Source: JAWPNA01 sp045402695 (GTDB taxonomy: Bacteria > Acidobacteriota > Polarisedimenticolia > JACPZX01 > DASXTC01). Taken from it: a stretch of 17,304 nucleotides of DNA. A program made the position numbers and the translations under genes. The notes under the pieces were generated by a model. It searched no databases and was not told the DNA's origin. It saw nothing but the letters and a program-made list of their open reading frames with translations. How positions within the stretch are numbered: the first letter of the stretch is position 1; each line of letters begins with the position of its first letter. The DNA is taken from the NCBI GenBank assembly GCA_045402695.1, contig JAWPNA010000321.1, forward strand, positions 1 to 17,304, read 5' to 3'. Below are positions 7,506-14,791 of the stretch, piece by piece.

Positions 7506-7730
7506 CTACTTGTCCCGAGGATCCGATTCTGCCGGGATCCTCCGCGATTGAATGAACGCCTCGATGTCCTCGCGCTGGAAGCGGAGCAGGGGCCGCCGGC
7601 TGCCATGCCAGAGGCGAACAACCGGGATCCGTCCCCGTGCCGCAGCATCGCGGACTGTCTGGACCTTCAGCTTGAACACTTCTGCAACCTCGTCTGCGGT
7701 CATTAACTGGGCTTCACGCTCCCTCTCCAT
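7506..7730 (-). CDS. small excisionase-family HTH protein
   Basis: This 74-aa protein is almost entirely a MerR/excisionase-type HTH: LMTADEVAEVFKLKVQTVRDAAARGRIPVVRL followed by a wing-like strand and FQREDIEAFIQSR. It is the first gene of the primase unit and may control it or assist excision. The ATG at 7730 has GGAGG 6 bases upstream; the alternative Met10 lacks this. It is the second HTH_17-type gene in the element and is not closely similar to the one at 4092-4436. Confidence 0.78.
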   Translation of the reverse strand: MEREREAQLMTADEVAEVFKLKVQTVRDAAARGRIPVVRLWHGSRRPLLRFQREDIEAFIQSRRIPAESDPRDK

Positions 7731-7754
7731 CGCCTGCCTCCAGGGTGTTCATTC

Positions 7755-7836
7755 TCCGTGGTAGAGCACGGAAGAGATTCAAGTGTGGAATGACCGGAGG
7801 TAGGAACGCTAGGTAGTCGAAACCCTTTTCGGCTAC
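7755..7836. promoter_or_regulatory. two inverted repeats upstream of the primase operon
   Basis: TCCGTG-gtagag-CACGGA (7755-7772) is a perfect 6-bp dyad. GTAGTCGAAA-CCCT-TTTCGGCTAC (7813-7836) is a 10-bp hairpin with one G-T pair. They lie between the HTH gene (starts 7730) and the end of the unknown gene (7921) and could be operator and/or attenuator sites for the leftward operon. There is no U run, so the larger hairpin is not a standard terminator. No convincing -10/-35 pair is seen. Confidence 0.4.
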
Positions 7837-7920
7837 TTCAGCCCGGGCATGGCAACAGCGACCAACTTGGGAGGAGGGAAGACACGGAAGGCGCTGCTGC
7901 CGGTGATCGACCGACCGCGG

Positions 7921-8901
7921 CTAGGTACTTTGCAACTCGGCGATCACCGCCAGGGAATGATGACGCCGCGCTCGACGTTTCTTGAGCAACTGAAGAAGCG
8001 AGGAGGCCTTCAAGGGAGGGCGCTGGCTTAGTGCTACTACCTCAACTGCGATTTCCGTCGGACTCGCGGTGAAGTCGACCTTGCCCAGGACCTCGGGACT
8101 GATTTCCTGACACTCTGCCCTCACGCGCGATTTGACTGCGGTCCCGTATTTTTCCGCTGCCCTTCGGTCCCAGTCGTGCCCTCGCATCTCGCTCGGCCGC
8201 TTGATCTCGGCGATGACTGTTCGGATCCGTTGGATCTCGGCCTTGAGGATCTCCGGATCAGCAAGCCTGGGCTTCACCAACGGAACCGCCAACAGGAGCA
8301 GGTGCTCCAATTTCTGCGCTGCCTTCCGCCGTTCGCCCCGATCAAGTGCATCATCTTCCGCCCGAGCGGTCAGGTCGGCCATGGTGCATTTGGCCGTGAT
8401 GAGATCGAGACCCCTGGCTCCGAAAATTCTCACCGAAGCCTCCGCGACCTCCTCCAAGAGCGGTCCGAGGTGTTCAGGCTGAAGACCGGATTCCGACGTC
8501 GGGATGCCGAGCCTCTCGAGCCACTTCTGGGCAGTTTCTGTCTTGTCGCGGCGAGACTGCACGCCCGCCATGGCGTCAGCCAACGGGATCTCCACATCCA
8601 TTCCAGTCTGTCTCTTGACCTCGTAGCGAGCATAGTCACGAAGGATTAACGCTGGCTCCAGTGTTTCCTCGATCAGGAGGCGGTGCAACTCCCGAAGGAG
8701 CATTGGCCTGAAACGGAAGGCCAGCGAGAGAGTTGGCACCTCGTTTCCCCAGAAGACTTGCAGCTTCTTGTTCAATCTGAGCAGCGGTGCTTCCTCTGGG
8801 CCGATGAATTCCCAGAACCGTCTGCGTTGCGGCCTCTTTGAGGTCGCAGGGTGTCGCTTACGACGTCGTTTGCGTGTCTGGTCCGACGGTTCGTCCGGCA
8901 T
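7921..8901 (-). CDS. hypothetical basic helical protein, 326 aa
   Basis: I do not recognise a family. The protein begins with a very basic segment (TRKRRRKRHPATSKRPQRRRFW, about residues 9-29), then is largely helical and rich in Leu, Glu and Arg; it ends with another basic stretch (LLKKRRARRHHS). No signal peptide, membrane segment or catalytic motif is evident. The ATG at 8901 has GGAGG about 6 bases upstream. It lies on the same strand as the integrative element, 190 bases ahead of its HTH gene, and immediately beside the transposon at 9018. The basic ends suggest nucleic-acid binding, but this is weak inference. Long uninterrupted length and codon use like its neighbours support a real gene. 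Confidence 0.65.
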   Translation of the reverse strand: MPDEPSDQTRKRRRKRHPATSKRPQRRRFWEFIGPEEAPLLRLNKKLQVFWGNEVPTLSLAFRFRPMLLRELHRLLIEETLEPALILRDYARYEVKRQTGMDVEIPLADAMAGVQSRRDKTETAQKWLERLGIPTSESGLQPEHLGPLLEEVAEASVRIFGARGLDLITAKCTMADLTARAEDDALDRGERRKAAQKLEHLLLLAVPLVKPRLADPEILKAEIQRIRTVIAEIKRPSEMRGHDWDRRAAEKYGTAVKSRVRAECQEISPEVLGKVDFTASPTEIAVEVVALSQRPPLKASSLLQLLKKRRARRHHSLAVIAELQST

Positions 8902-9017
8902 GGGTCCCCTCCACGGTCTTTGGCTCTCTGCCGTGAGGAGAATCTAGCACTCTCGGGGTGATCCCTAAATTTCATCGAGGCCTCACTTTGCTGGGACACG
9001 ATGATATGAACCGACGT

Positions 9018-9042
9018 CTTGTAACTGGACAGTGCCAAGTTC
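9018..9042. repeat. left terminal inverted repeat of the transposon
   Basis: CTT-GT-AACTGGACAGTGCC-A-AGTTC matches the right end (13682-13706, read in reverse complement) at 22 of 25 positions. Confidence 0.85.
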
Positions 9043-9066
9043 TCGGGCTGACCGCGGCACTCTCCC

Positions 9067-9408
9067 TCAGGCCTTTTCCTCTCCGAGACGTAGTTCCGAC
9101 AGCTCGGTAGCGGCTTCGACCCACCGGTCGACCAGCTCGCGCATCCTGGCGTAGTTGCGGAGCTGTCGTTTCACCGTAGCCACCTGCTGGCGCTTGACGA
9201 ACTTGGTGCCGCTTTTCCCCTTCCTGGTGTAGCTCACCTGATAGTACGGCCCGTGCTTCTGCGGGGGTGACTTCTTGCACTTGCATCCCGGGGTCCCGCA
9301 GACGTTGAACTGCTCGGACAGGCTGCCGGGTCGCAGGTCGCCCAGCTCGAGCAGCTCCTTCTTGATCCGCTCGACCTGTCTCTGAAGCACCTCGATTCGC
9401 CTGTTCAT
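9067..9408 (-). CDS. DUF6788 family transposon accessory protein
   Basis: A 113-aa protein with an N-terminal coiled-coil-like helix (MNRRIEVLQRQVERIKKELL), a central cysteine cluster (VCGTPGCKCKK) followed by HGPYYQVSYTRKGKSGTKFV, and a C-terminal helical region (ATVKRQLRNYARMRELVDRW). This layout is the DUF6788 pattern, a small protein repeatedly found beside transposase genes; its biochemical role is unknown, and the cysteines suggest metal binding. The ATG at 9408 faces away from the transposase, sharing a 73-base intergenic region with an inverted repeat. Confidence 0.75.
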   Translation of the reverse strand: MNRRIEVLQRQVERIKKELLELGDLRPGSLSEQFNVCGTPGCKCKKSPPQKHGPYYQVSYTRKGKSGTKFVKRQQVATVKRQLRNYARMRELVDRWVEAATELSELRLGEEKA

Positions 9409-9428
9409 CGGTGCCTACTATATACTAC

Positions 9429-9459
9429 TTGACACCGATAGCACTTATATGCTATCGGT
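9429..9459. promoter_or_regulatory. divergent promoter region with perfect 10-bp dyad
   Basis: ACCGATAGCA (9434-9443) and TGCTATCGGT (9450-9459) are perfect inverted repeats around CTTATA. A perfect -35 TTGACA (9429-9434) for the transposase abuts the dyad; the -10 is weak (TATCGG, 18-bp spacer, inside the right arm). The stretch is AT-rich compared with its surroundings. It is placed to be an operator for both divergent genes. Confidence 0.55.
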
Positions 9460-9481
9460 TACATGAGAGGAGGGCATTTTC

Positions 9482-10433
9482 ATGCGACTCTGGTCAGAGT
9501 GGTACCGCTGCGTCCGGCAACTCCGGCCGGCCTGCTCCCGTTCCAGAACGTTCTGCTGGCTGGTGGTGACCCTGGCGGCGCTGTCGACCCGGCTGGACCT
9601 GGCCGGCGTCACCAGCTTCGTCAGGACGCTGGGGTTTGTGCCCGCCGCCTACCGGCGGCTGCTGCACCTGTTTCACTGCACCGCGGTCAACCTCGACGAG
9701 CTGACCAACCTGTGGGCGCGGCTGGTGCTCAAAGCGTTCACCCCGCTGATGGAGGGCAACTACCTGGTCTGTCTGGCCGACGGCATCAAGGCCCCCAAGG
9801 AGGGCCGCAAGATGCCTGCGGTGCGCAGCCTGCACCAGTCCGCAAGCAGCAACTCCAAGCCCCCGTTCATCATGGGACACTCGTTTCAGGCCGTGTCGCT
9901 GGTGGTGTCAGGGCCGGCCGGCTACGTCGCTGCGATTCCTCTGGTTGCCAGGATCCACGAGGGACTGGTGTGGTCCAACCGCGATCAGCACACGCTGCTT
10001 GACCGGATGGTTGGTTTGTTGTTTTCCGTCACCGGCCTGTGGGAGCGCAAGGTGATCTTGGTGGCTGACGCCTACTACGCCAGCCGGAAGGTGATCCGGC
10101 CCCTGCTGGACAAGGGCCACCATCTGGTCACCCGGGCGAAGATGAACACCGTGGCGTACCTGCCGGTGGAACCGACAACCGGCAAACGAGGGCGCGGTCG
10201 CCCTCGAGTGTATGGGGACAAGATCCGGCTGAAGGATCTCATCACCGAGTCCTCCCTGATGCACACAGCCCCCAGCCCGATTGCCGGCGAGGCGCACCTG
10301 AGGATCCGCTACGGGTGCTTCGACCTGATGTGGCGCCCCGTGGGACAACTGGTCCGCTTCGTCATCGTCAAGCATCCCAAGCGGGGCACGATCATCTTGA
10401 TGACCACAGACACCGACATGGACCCGCTCAAGG
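9482..10433 (+). pseudogene. DDE transposase, N-terminal fragment (interrupted)
   Basis: About 317 residues of a DDE-fold transposase. The first catalytic Asp is likely Asp100 (VCLADGIKAPKEG) and the second Asp196 (VILVADAYYAS). Homology-like sequence runs to TTDTDMDPLK and then stops making sense; the frame drifts on to 10588 through inserted DNA. The continuation with the catalytic Glu (RFKIETGF) is at 13205-13667. ATG 9482 has a strong GAGAGGAGGG 7 bases upstream. I place it near the IS4/ISNCY-like DDE groups without certainty. It is split between the second Asp and the Glu, so this fragment alone should be inactive. Confidence 0.85.
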
Positions 10434-10448
10434 AAGACACGACACACT
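10429..10448. repeat. left junction of the serine recombinase element (CAAGG core plus dyad arm)
   Basis: CAAGG at 10429-10433 is repeated at the right junction (13205-13209). CGACACACT at 10440-10448 is the left half of an imperfect inverted repeat with AGTGTGACG at 13189-13197 (8 of 9 matching). The arms lie 6 and 7 bases from their CAAGG copies. This fits half-sites of an integrated serine recombinase element. Confidence 0.6.
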
Positions 10449-10484
10449 GCCCACCACCGCCACCTCGACGACTACCCAGAACGG

Positions 10485-10970
10485 GTGACGGTCGTCCGCC
10501 GGCGCCATCCCTTCGAGGGGCAGGCGCTGGAAGTGCTGGGCCGGACCCATCGCCAGGGCAGCCTGCATCTCGTTCTCGTACTGCCTGACGGCACGCGCTC
10601 GCTGATCCCGGCGGCATGGACTGACCTGCACACCCAGCTCCGGACGCCACCCGCTACGCCGGAACCTCAACACGCGGCACTGGCCTCCCTCGCGCAGTTG
10701 CTTCGCGCTCGCACTGTTGTGGATGCTTTGCTGCATCGACTCGGAGCTTCAGACCACGAGGCTCCGCAACCGCAACCGGAGGGATGCAAGCGTGCAACTG
10801 AAACTGAGCTTCGTGCAGCTACAGCAGCCAGACGGTGTCGCGCCCGTGTGGCCGGCTCTCGACAACGAGCAACGGAGCGAGGTCTTGGCGACCCTGGCTC
10901 GTCTGATCGCCAAGATGGCCGTCTCCCCAAGCGAGGCGGCCATGGCCGCCGACGAGGTGAACACCGATGA
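10485..10970 (+). CDS. DUF5372 family protein, start uncertain
   Basis: The segment VTVVRRRHPFEGQALEVLGRTHRQGSL...LVLPDGTRSLIPAAWTDL matches the DUF5372 family, small proteins of unknown function encoded next to large serine recombinases. Recognisable similarity covers about the first 100 residues. The frame then continues for about 60 Arg-rich residues to 10970, overlapping the next ORF, which looks like read-on rather than conserved protein. GTG 10485 has no good ribosome site, and in-frame sequence upstream (DDYPER) already looks family-like, yet no ATG or GTG exists between it and the element boundary. The 5' end may be atypical. Confidence 0.6.
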   Translation: MTVVRRRHPFEGQALEVLGRTHRQGSLHLVLVLPDGTRSLIPAAWTDLHTQLRTPPATPEPQHAALASLAQLLRARTVVDALLHRLGASDHEAPQPQPEGCKRATETELRAATAARRCRARVAGSRQRATERGLGDPGSSDRQDGRLPKRGGHGRRRGEHR

Positions 10971-10974
10971 GTGA
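10792..10974 (+). CDS. small protein preceding serine recombinase
   Basis: From GTG 10792 (GGAGGG 8 bases upstream) a 60-aa protein is encoded: VQLKLSFVQLQQPDG then VWPALDNEQRSEVLATLARLIAKM. Short ORFs of this kind, with a helical LARLIA-type segment, often precede recombinases of this class. Its stop overlaps the recombinase start by 8 bases (ATGAGTGA), pointing to coupled translation. Role unknown; a recombination partner or directionality factor is possible. Confidence 0.65.
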   Translation: MQLKLSFVQLQQPDGVAPVWPALDNEQRSEVLATLARLIAKMAVSPSEAAMAADEVNTDE

Positions 10975-13195
10975 GACCGTCAAGATCACACCCGACCATC
11001 TGCGCCGCTGCGCCTTGGTCTACGTGCGGCAATCCACCACCGCCCAGGTCGAGCACAACCGCGAGTCCACTGCCCGTCAATACCAACTGGTCGAGCGGGC
11101 CGAGCAGCTGGGATGGAAGCGCGAGCAGGTCACCGTCGTCGACGAGGACCTCGGCGTATCCGGATCCGGCCTCACCGATCGCTCCGGCTTCACACACATG
11201 ACATCGCAAGTGGCGCTCGGCCACATCGGCATCGTGCTCGGCCTGGAGGTCTCCCGGCTTGCCCGCAACAACGCCGACTGGTACCGGCTGCTCGACCTGT
11301 GCGGCGCCACCAACACGCTCATCGGTGACGGCGACGGCATCTACCACCCCGGGCTTTTCAACGACCGCCTCGTGCTCGGCCTCAAGGGCACCATGTCCGA
11401 AGCGGAGTTGCATGTCTTGCGCGCCCGGCTCGAAGGAGGCATAAGAAACAAGGCGGCCCGCGGCGAGCTGCGCCGGGGGCTGCCGGTGGGCTTCCTCTGG
11501 GGCGACGAAGACGGGCAAGTTCGCCTTCACCCCGATGAGTCCGTCACCGGCGCGATCCGCACCGTCTTCGAGCGCTTCGCCGAGATGGGCTCCGTGCGCC
11601 AGGTCTGGCTCTGGTTCCGCTCGCAGGAGCTGCGCTTCCCTTTGCAGTCCAGCTCTCTGGAAGACATCCGCTGGGTGGCGCCCACCTACCCCAAGATCCA
11701 TCACGTGCTGACCAATCCCGTGTATGCTGGCGCCTACGTCTACGGCAAGACCCGGCACGAGCGCTATGTCGACCAAACAGGGCGGGTGCGTGAGCGAGCG
11801 CGACGACTGCCGCGTCGCGAGTGGGCGGTGCTCATCCAAGACCATCACCATGGCTTCATCGACTGGGACGCCTTTGAGGCGAACCAGACACGCATCGCCG
11901 GCAACACTCGCCCTCGCCCTCACCAGCCCGGAGGTGCTGTGAGAGAAGGCGCCGCACTGCTGCAGGGCATCGCCACGTGCGGAGTCTGCGGGCGCAAGCT
12001 GCGCGTGTACTACAGCGGCCGCAACTCCACTCCCGGCTACCACTGCGCCGGCGACGTGATCCTCAACGGCAGTGGCGACTACTGCCTGCGTGTCGGAGGC
12101 CGCCGGATCGATGACGCGGTGGCCTCGGCGTTGCTGGCTGCCCTCGCCCCGGCTGGCCTGGAAGCGTCCCTGCGGGCCGCCGAGCAACTCGAAGCCGGCA
12201 TTGACGCGGAACTGGCGCAGTGGGGGCGACAGGTCGAGCGGGCCCGCTACGAGGCCCAGCGTGCCGAACGCCGATACCGAGCGATCGATCCTGCCAACCG
12301 TCTCGTCGCCCGCGGCCTGGAAGCCGACTGGGAGAAGTGCCTCCAGACGATCGAGACCGCTGAAGCCGACTTGGCCCGCCGGGAGCATCGGCGACCTCGT
12401 GCCCTGCACGTCCAGGAGCGTGAAGCCATCTTGTCGCTCGGAACTGATCTTCAACGCGTGTGGTCGGCGGGCACGACCACTGACCGCGACCGCAAGGAAC
12501 TGCTTCGCACGCTGCTCGAAGAGGTCATCTTCGCCGTCAACAGAGACAAACAACAGGTGCACCTCACGTTGCGCTGGCGAGGCGGCCTGCTCAGTGAGCT
12601 CGAGGTCTCCGTGCATCGTGCCCGACTGGCGCCCATACGTACGGACGAGGAGACCATCGAACTGGTGCGCCGCTTGGCTGTCCACTACTCCGATGCCGTC
12701 ATCGCCGGCCTCCTCAACCGCCAGGGCCGCACCACAGCCACAGAGAAGCGCTTCACCGCCAATAGGCTCTGCAGCCTGCGCAACCACTGGAACATCCCTC
12801 GATTCGAGCCGCCGTCAGAGCCTCCTCACGGCGACCTGGTCACCGTGAGGAAGGCTGCCGAGATCTTCGGTGTGGCTCCCTCCACAGTGCATCGCTGGCT
12901 CAACTACGGCTTCATCGCTGGTGACCAACTCACCCCCGGCGCCCCATGGCGCATCTGTATCACCGAGGAGCTGCGATCGCGCTTCGTGGAGGAGACCCCC
13001 AAAGGCTACGTACCGATGATCAACGTCACCCGTATCCTCGGTGTCTCCCGCCAGACGGTGTTGCAGCGTGTCAAGCGCGGCGAACTCAAGGCTGTCCACC
13101 TGTGCCGCGGACGCCGCAAGGGCTTGCGAATCAAGGTCCCCGATGCCCTTCCTGGCCTCTTCGACCCTCAACCTACAGACGGAGGTGTAGTGTGA
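10967..13195 (+). CDS. large serine recombinase
   Basis: A 742-aa site-specific recombinase that would integrate and excise the inner element through a serine-DNA intermediate. The resolvase domain has YVRQST with nucleophile Ser23, and GLEVSRLARN carrying conserved Ser and Arg. A recombinase domain follows (about 170-290), then a zinc-ribbon (CGVCGRKL ... YHC ... YC, about 336-375), a coiled-coil-like region (about 400-500), and two C-terminal helix-turn-helix segments (VRKAAEIFGVAPSTVHRWL near 627-646; VTRILGVSRQTVLQRV near 687-703). Length and order fit intact large serine recombinases. The TGA lies in the right dyad arm of the element (13189-13197). Confidence 0.95.
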   Translation: MSETVKITPDHLRRCALVYVRQSTTAQVEHNRESTARQYQLVERAEQLGWKREQVTVVDEDLGVSGSGLTDRSGFTHMTSQVALGHIGIVLGLEVSRLARNNADWYRLLDLCGATNTLIGDGDGIYHPGLFNDRLVLGLKGTMSEAELHVLRARLEGGIRNKAARGELRRGLPVGFLWGDEDGQVRLHPDESVTGAIRTVFERFAEMGSVRQVWLWFRSQELRFPLQSSSLEDIRWVAPTYPKIHHVLTNPVYAGAYVYGKTRHERYVDQTGRVRERARRLPRREWAVLIQDHHHGFIDWDAFEANQTRIAGNTRPRPHQPGGAVREGAALLQGIATCGVCGRKLRVYYSGRNSTPGYHCAGDVILNGSGDYCLRVGGRRIDDAVASALLAALAPAGLEASLRAAEQLEAGIDAELAQWGRQVERARYEAQRAERRYRAIDPANRLVARGLEADWEKCLQTIETAEADLARREHRRPRALHVQEREAILSLGTDLQRVWSAGTTTDRDRKELLRTLLEEVIFAVNRDKQQVHLTLRWRGGLLSELEVSVHRARLAPIRTDEETIELVRRLAVHYSDAVIAGLLNRQGRTTATEKRFTANRLCSLRNHWNIPRFEPPSEPPHGDLVTVRKAAEIFGVAPSTVHRWLNYGFIAGDQLTPGAPWRICITEELRSRFVEETPKGYVPMINVTRILGVSRQTVLQRVKRGELKAVHLCRGRRKGLRIKVPDALPGLFDPQPTDGGVV

Positions 13196-13209
13196 CGAGG
13201 CATCCAAGG
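13189..13209. repeat. right junction of the serine recombinase element
   Basis: AGTGTGACG (13189-13197), then 7 bases, then CAAGG (13205-13209). Joined to the left end as a circle, the arms AGTGTGACG and CGACACACT flank 18 bases whose exact centre is the AA of CAAGG. Confidence 0.6.
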
Positions 13210-13667
13210 TCCTCGTGCTGTACAGCTACCGCTTCAAGATCGAAACCGGCTTCAGGCAGGCCATCCACGTGCTGGGGGTCTATGCCTACCACTTCTGGAT
13301 GGAAGAGATGACCCCCATCAAACGCCGCAGCGGCAACCAGCACCTGCACATGAAGTCAGAGGACTACCGCCGTCGGGTCCGCCGCAAGATGAACGCCTAC
13401 CACCTGCATGTCCAGCTCGGGTGCATCGCTCAGGGCCTACTCTTGCACCTCGCCGTCAACCACGGCGCTGCCGTGTGGAAACATTTCCGCTCGTGGCTGC
13501 GGACGATGGACCCCTCGCGGCCGCCCTCCGAGCTCGTGGTTGCCAGCTCACTGCGCGACACGTTGCCGCAATTTCTCGATGGTGGCGCCGGGGAGGATGA
13601 ACTGAGGAAATTCACGGCAGACTACAGGCGCCCCGACGATGAAGGCGTCTGGGCCGAGGCGGGGTGA
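13205..13667 (+). pseudogene. DDE transposase, C-terminal fragment
   Basis: About 153 residues beginning KVLVLYSYRFKIETGFRQAIHVLGVYAYHFWM. RFKIETGF supplies the catalytic Glu of the DDE triad; the tail includes an Arg-rich helix (EDYRRRVRRKMNAYHLHVQ). It continues the fragment that ends at 10433. The GTG at 13215 is not a natural gene start and there is no ribosome site. The TGA at 13665-13667 is 14 bases before the right terminal repeat, as expected for an intact 3' end. Confidence 0.85.
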
Positions 13668-13681
13668 GCTAAACTCCTCAG

Positions 13682-13706
13682 GAACTCGGCACTGTCCAGT
13701 TGTAAG
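13682..13706. repeat. right terminal inverted repeat of the transposon
   Basis: The reverse complement reads CTT-AC-AACTGGACAGTGCC-G-AGTTC, matching the left end at 9018-9042 in 22 of 25 positions. Confidence 0.85.
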
Positions 13707-14425
13707 AGTTCAGCATCGCCGAATTCCGCTTCTCGAGATACACTGCGACACCAAAATCAACCGTCTCCAGAGAGTGAGGGGTCAGTCGGTGCCGCCACCG
13801 GCTTGAGGCGGTACCCAGGGCGTCCCAAACGAGCCGGAAGACTTGACCTCTCCGTTTACTAGGCCAAAAAGAGACCGGCTGGAGTGCGCGTTACAACCGG
13901 CTTTTCAGGGGGGAAGGGAGGGAGCGCGTCGACAACGAGATACTCCAGCCAGGACAGCCGTGGCCCTTTCGGCCGGTTGCGCGAGTCCCGCGGGTTTGTT
14001 CTCCACGCCGACGCTCGAGGGCCGGCGGCCGCGAAGCGGTCAGAGTTGCGCACTGCGCCCCCTCGATCCGATTCGTTCTTGGCACATTACGATCACAGGC
14101 CGCACGTATCTGGCAGGAAATCAGTGATTTGCAGCGGCACGAGGGAACCGCAATCCACGGCGTTTCGAGGGAATCCCCTTGCGCTGCGGGCACCTGTATC
14201 ATGACACTCCCTCTAGATTTCGGGACAGCTCCCGGCAGGCAGCCGACCACGTCGATGGCGTCATACGCGTGACGATCATGATCCGTCCCACTTGACCGTC
14301 CGCACGGATCGTGCCAAGCTGTTTCCGAGCTGACGCCCCTCTGATGAGACGTTGGTTCGCGTGTCCGGCCGCGTCGATCGGGCCGGGGCGAATGAGAACG
14401 CGTCTAACAACCATGAGGGATCCTG
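13707..14425. other. gene-poor segment
   Basis: About 720 bases with no convincing gene on either strand; the open frames are Arg/Pro/Ala-rich and have no recognisable protein pattern. It contains an imperfect palindrome around GATCATGATC (14275-14284) and CGAGGGAA twice (14140 and 14166). It may hold the upstream region of the small gene at 14426 and degraded DNA. Confidence 0.5.
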
Positions 14426-14791
14426 ATGTCGAGAGTTCGCCAGACGGAACATCCCCCCTCAAGCGTCCGACAAACACGGAGCCGCCGGATCGACACGATC
14501 GGAGAGGCAGTCGCGGCCCAGTGCCGCGCGATCATCATGAGCGAGGAAGGTATCGCGAGGCTCACAAAGGAGATCCTCGAGGGAGACTCGAAGACCTTCT
14601 GGCGGGCAATCACTCTCGGCTTCGGCAGGCCTCCCAAGATCGTCGAATTGGAGCCCAAGAGCGAACCGGAGCCGGCCGTGTCACTGGACGGTCTCAGCGA
14701 CAACGTGATCGCCGTTTTGGCTGCCATTGCCTTGGAGCAGAACCAGGCAGAGGTGGACAAGTCTCGCGACGCGGAGAATGAGGCTCCCTGA
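14426..14791 (+). CDS. hypothetical small protein, 121 aa
   Basis: The central part reads like real protein: AVAAQCRAIIMSEEGIARLTKEILEGDSKTFWRAITLGFGRPPKIVELE, then an acidic/hydrophobic tail (DNVIAVLAAIALEQN). The FW-aliphatic-GFGRPPK pattern recalls short phage or island proteins in which a repeat-like helix pair precedes a GKP-type motif, but I cannot name a family. The ATG at 14426 follows GAGGG; the first 25 residues are Arg/Ser-rich and less protein-like, so the true start may be Met38 at 14537. It is isolated, transcribed away from the transposon, and could be a remnant of an island gene. Confidence 0.45.
   Translation: MSRVRQTEHPPSSVRQTRSRRIDTIGEAVAAQCRAIIMSEEGIARLTKEILEGDSKTFWRAITLGFGRPPKIVELEPKSEPEPAVSLDGLSDNVIAVLAAIALEQNQAEVDKSRDAENEAP

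Larger units (their letters stand above)
10434..13209. mobile_element. large serine recombinase element inserted in the transposase gene
   Basis: Removing this 2776-bp segment and one copy of CAAGG restores a continuous transposase frame reading DPLKVLVLYSYRFKIE. The spacing from DP to RFKIE then matches what I expect for this transposase family. The element carries a DUF5372 ORF, a 60-aa ORF and a 742-aa serine recombinase, all rightward. Boundaries are inferred from frame restoration and the shared CAAGG, not from an empty-site comparison. Confidence 0.72.
9018..13706. mobile_element. DDE transposon with DUF6788 gene, disrupted by a nested element
   Basis: A segment of about 4.7 kb is bounded by inverted ends that share AACTGGACAGTGCC. 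It contains a leftward DUF6788 gene, a rightward DDE transposase and, inside the transposase, a separate serine recombinase element. Without the insert the transposon would be about 1.9 kb. No clear target-site duplication is visible in the immediate flanks, so exact ends are uncertain by a few bases. The transposase is split, so this copy is probably immobile by itself. Confidence 0.8.

Noticed and set aside
10667..12787. 706-aa open frame antisense to the serine recombinase
   Set aside because: It is the mirror of a GC-rich coding gene whose frame is clearly the sense one; the antisense product has no family pattern.
9010..13715. Target-site duplication around the transposon
   Set aside because: The flanks ending before 9018 and beginning after 13706 share no convincing direct repeat.
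14140..14173. Direct repeat CGAGGGAA
   Set aside because: Two short copies in GC-rich DNA with no gene context; likely chance.
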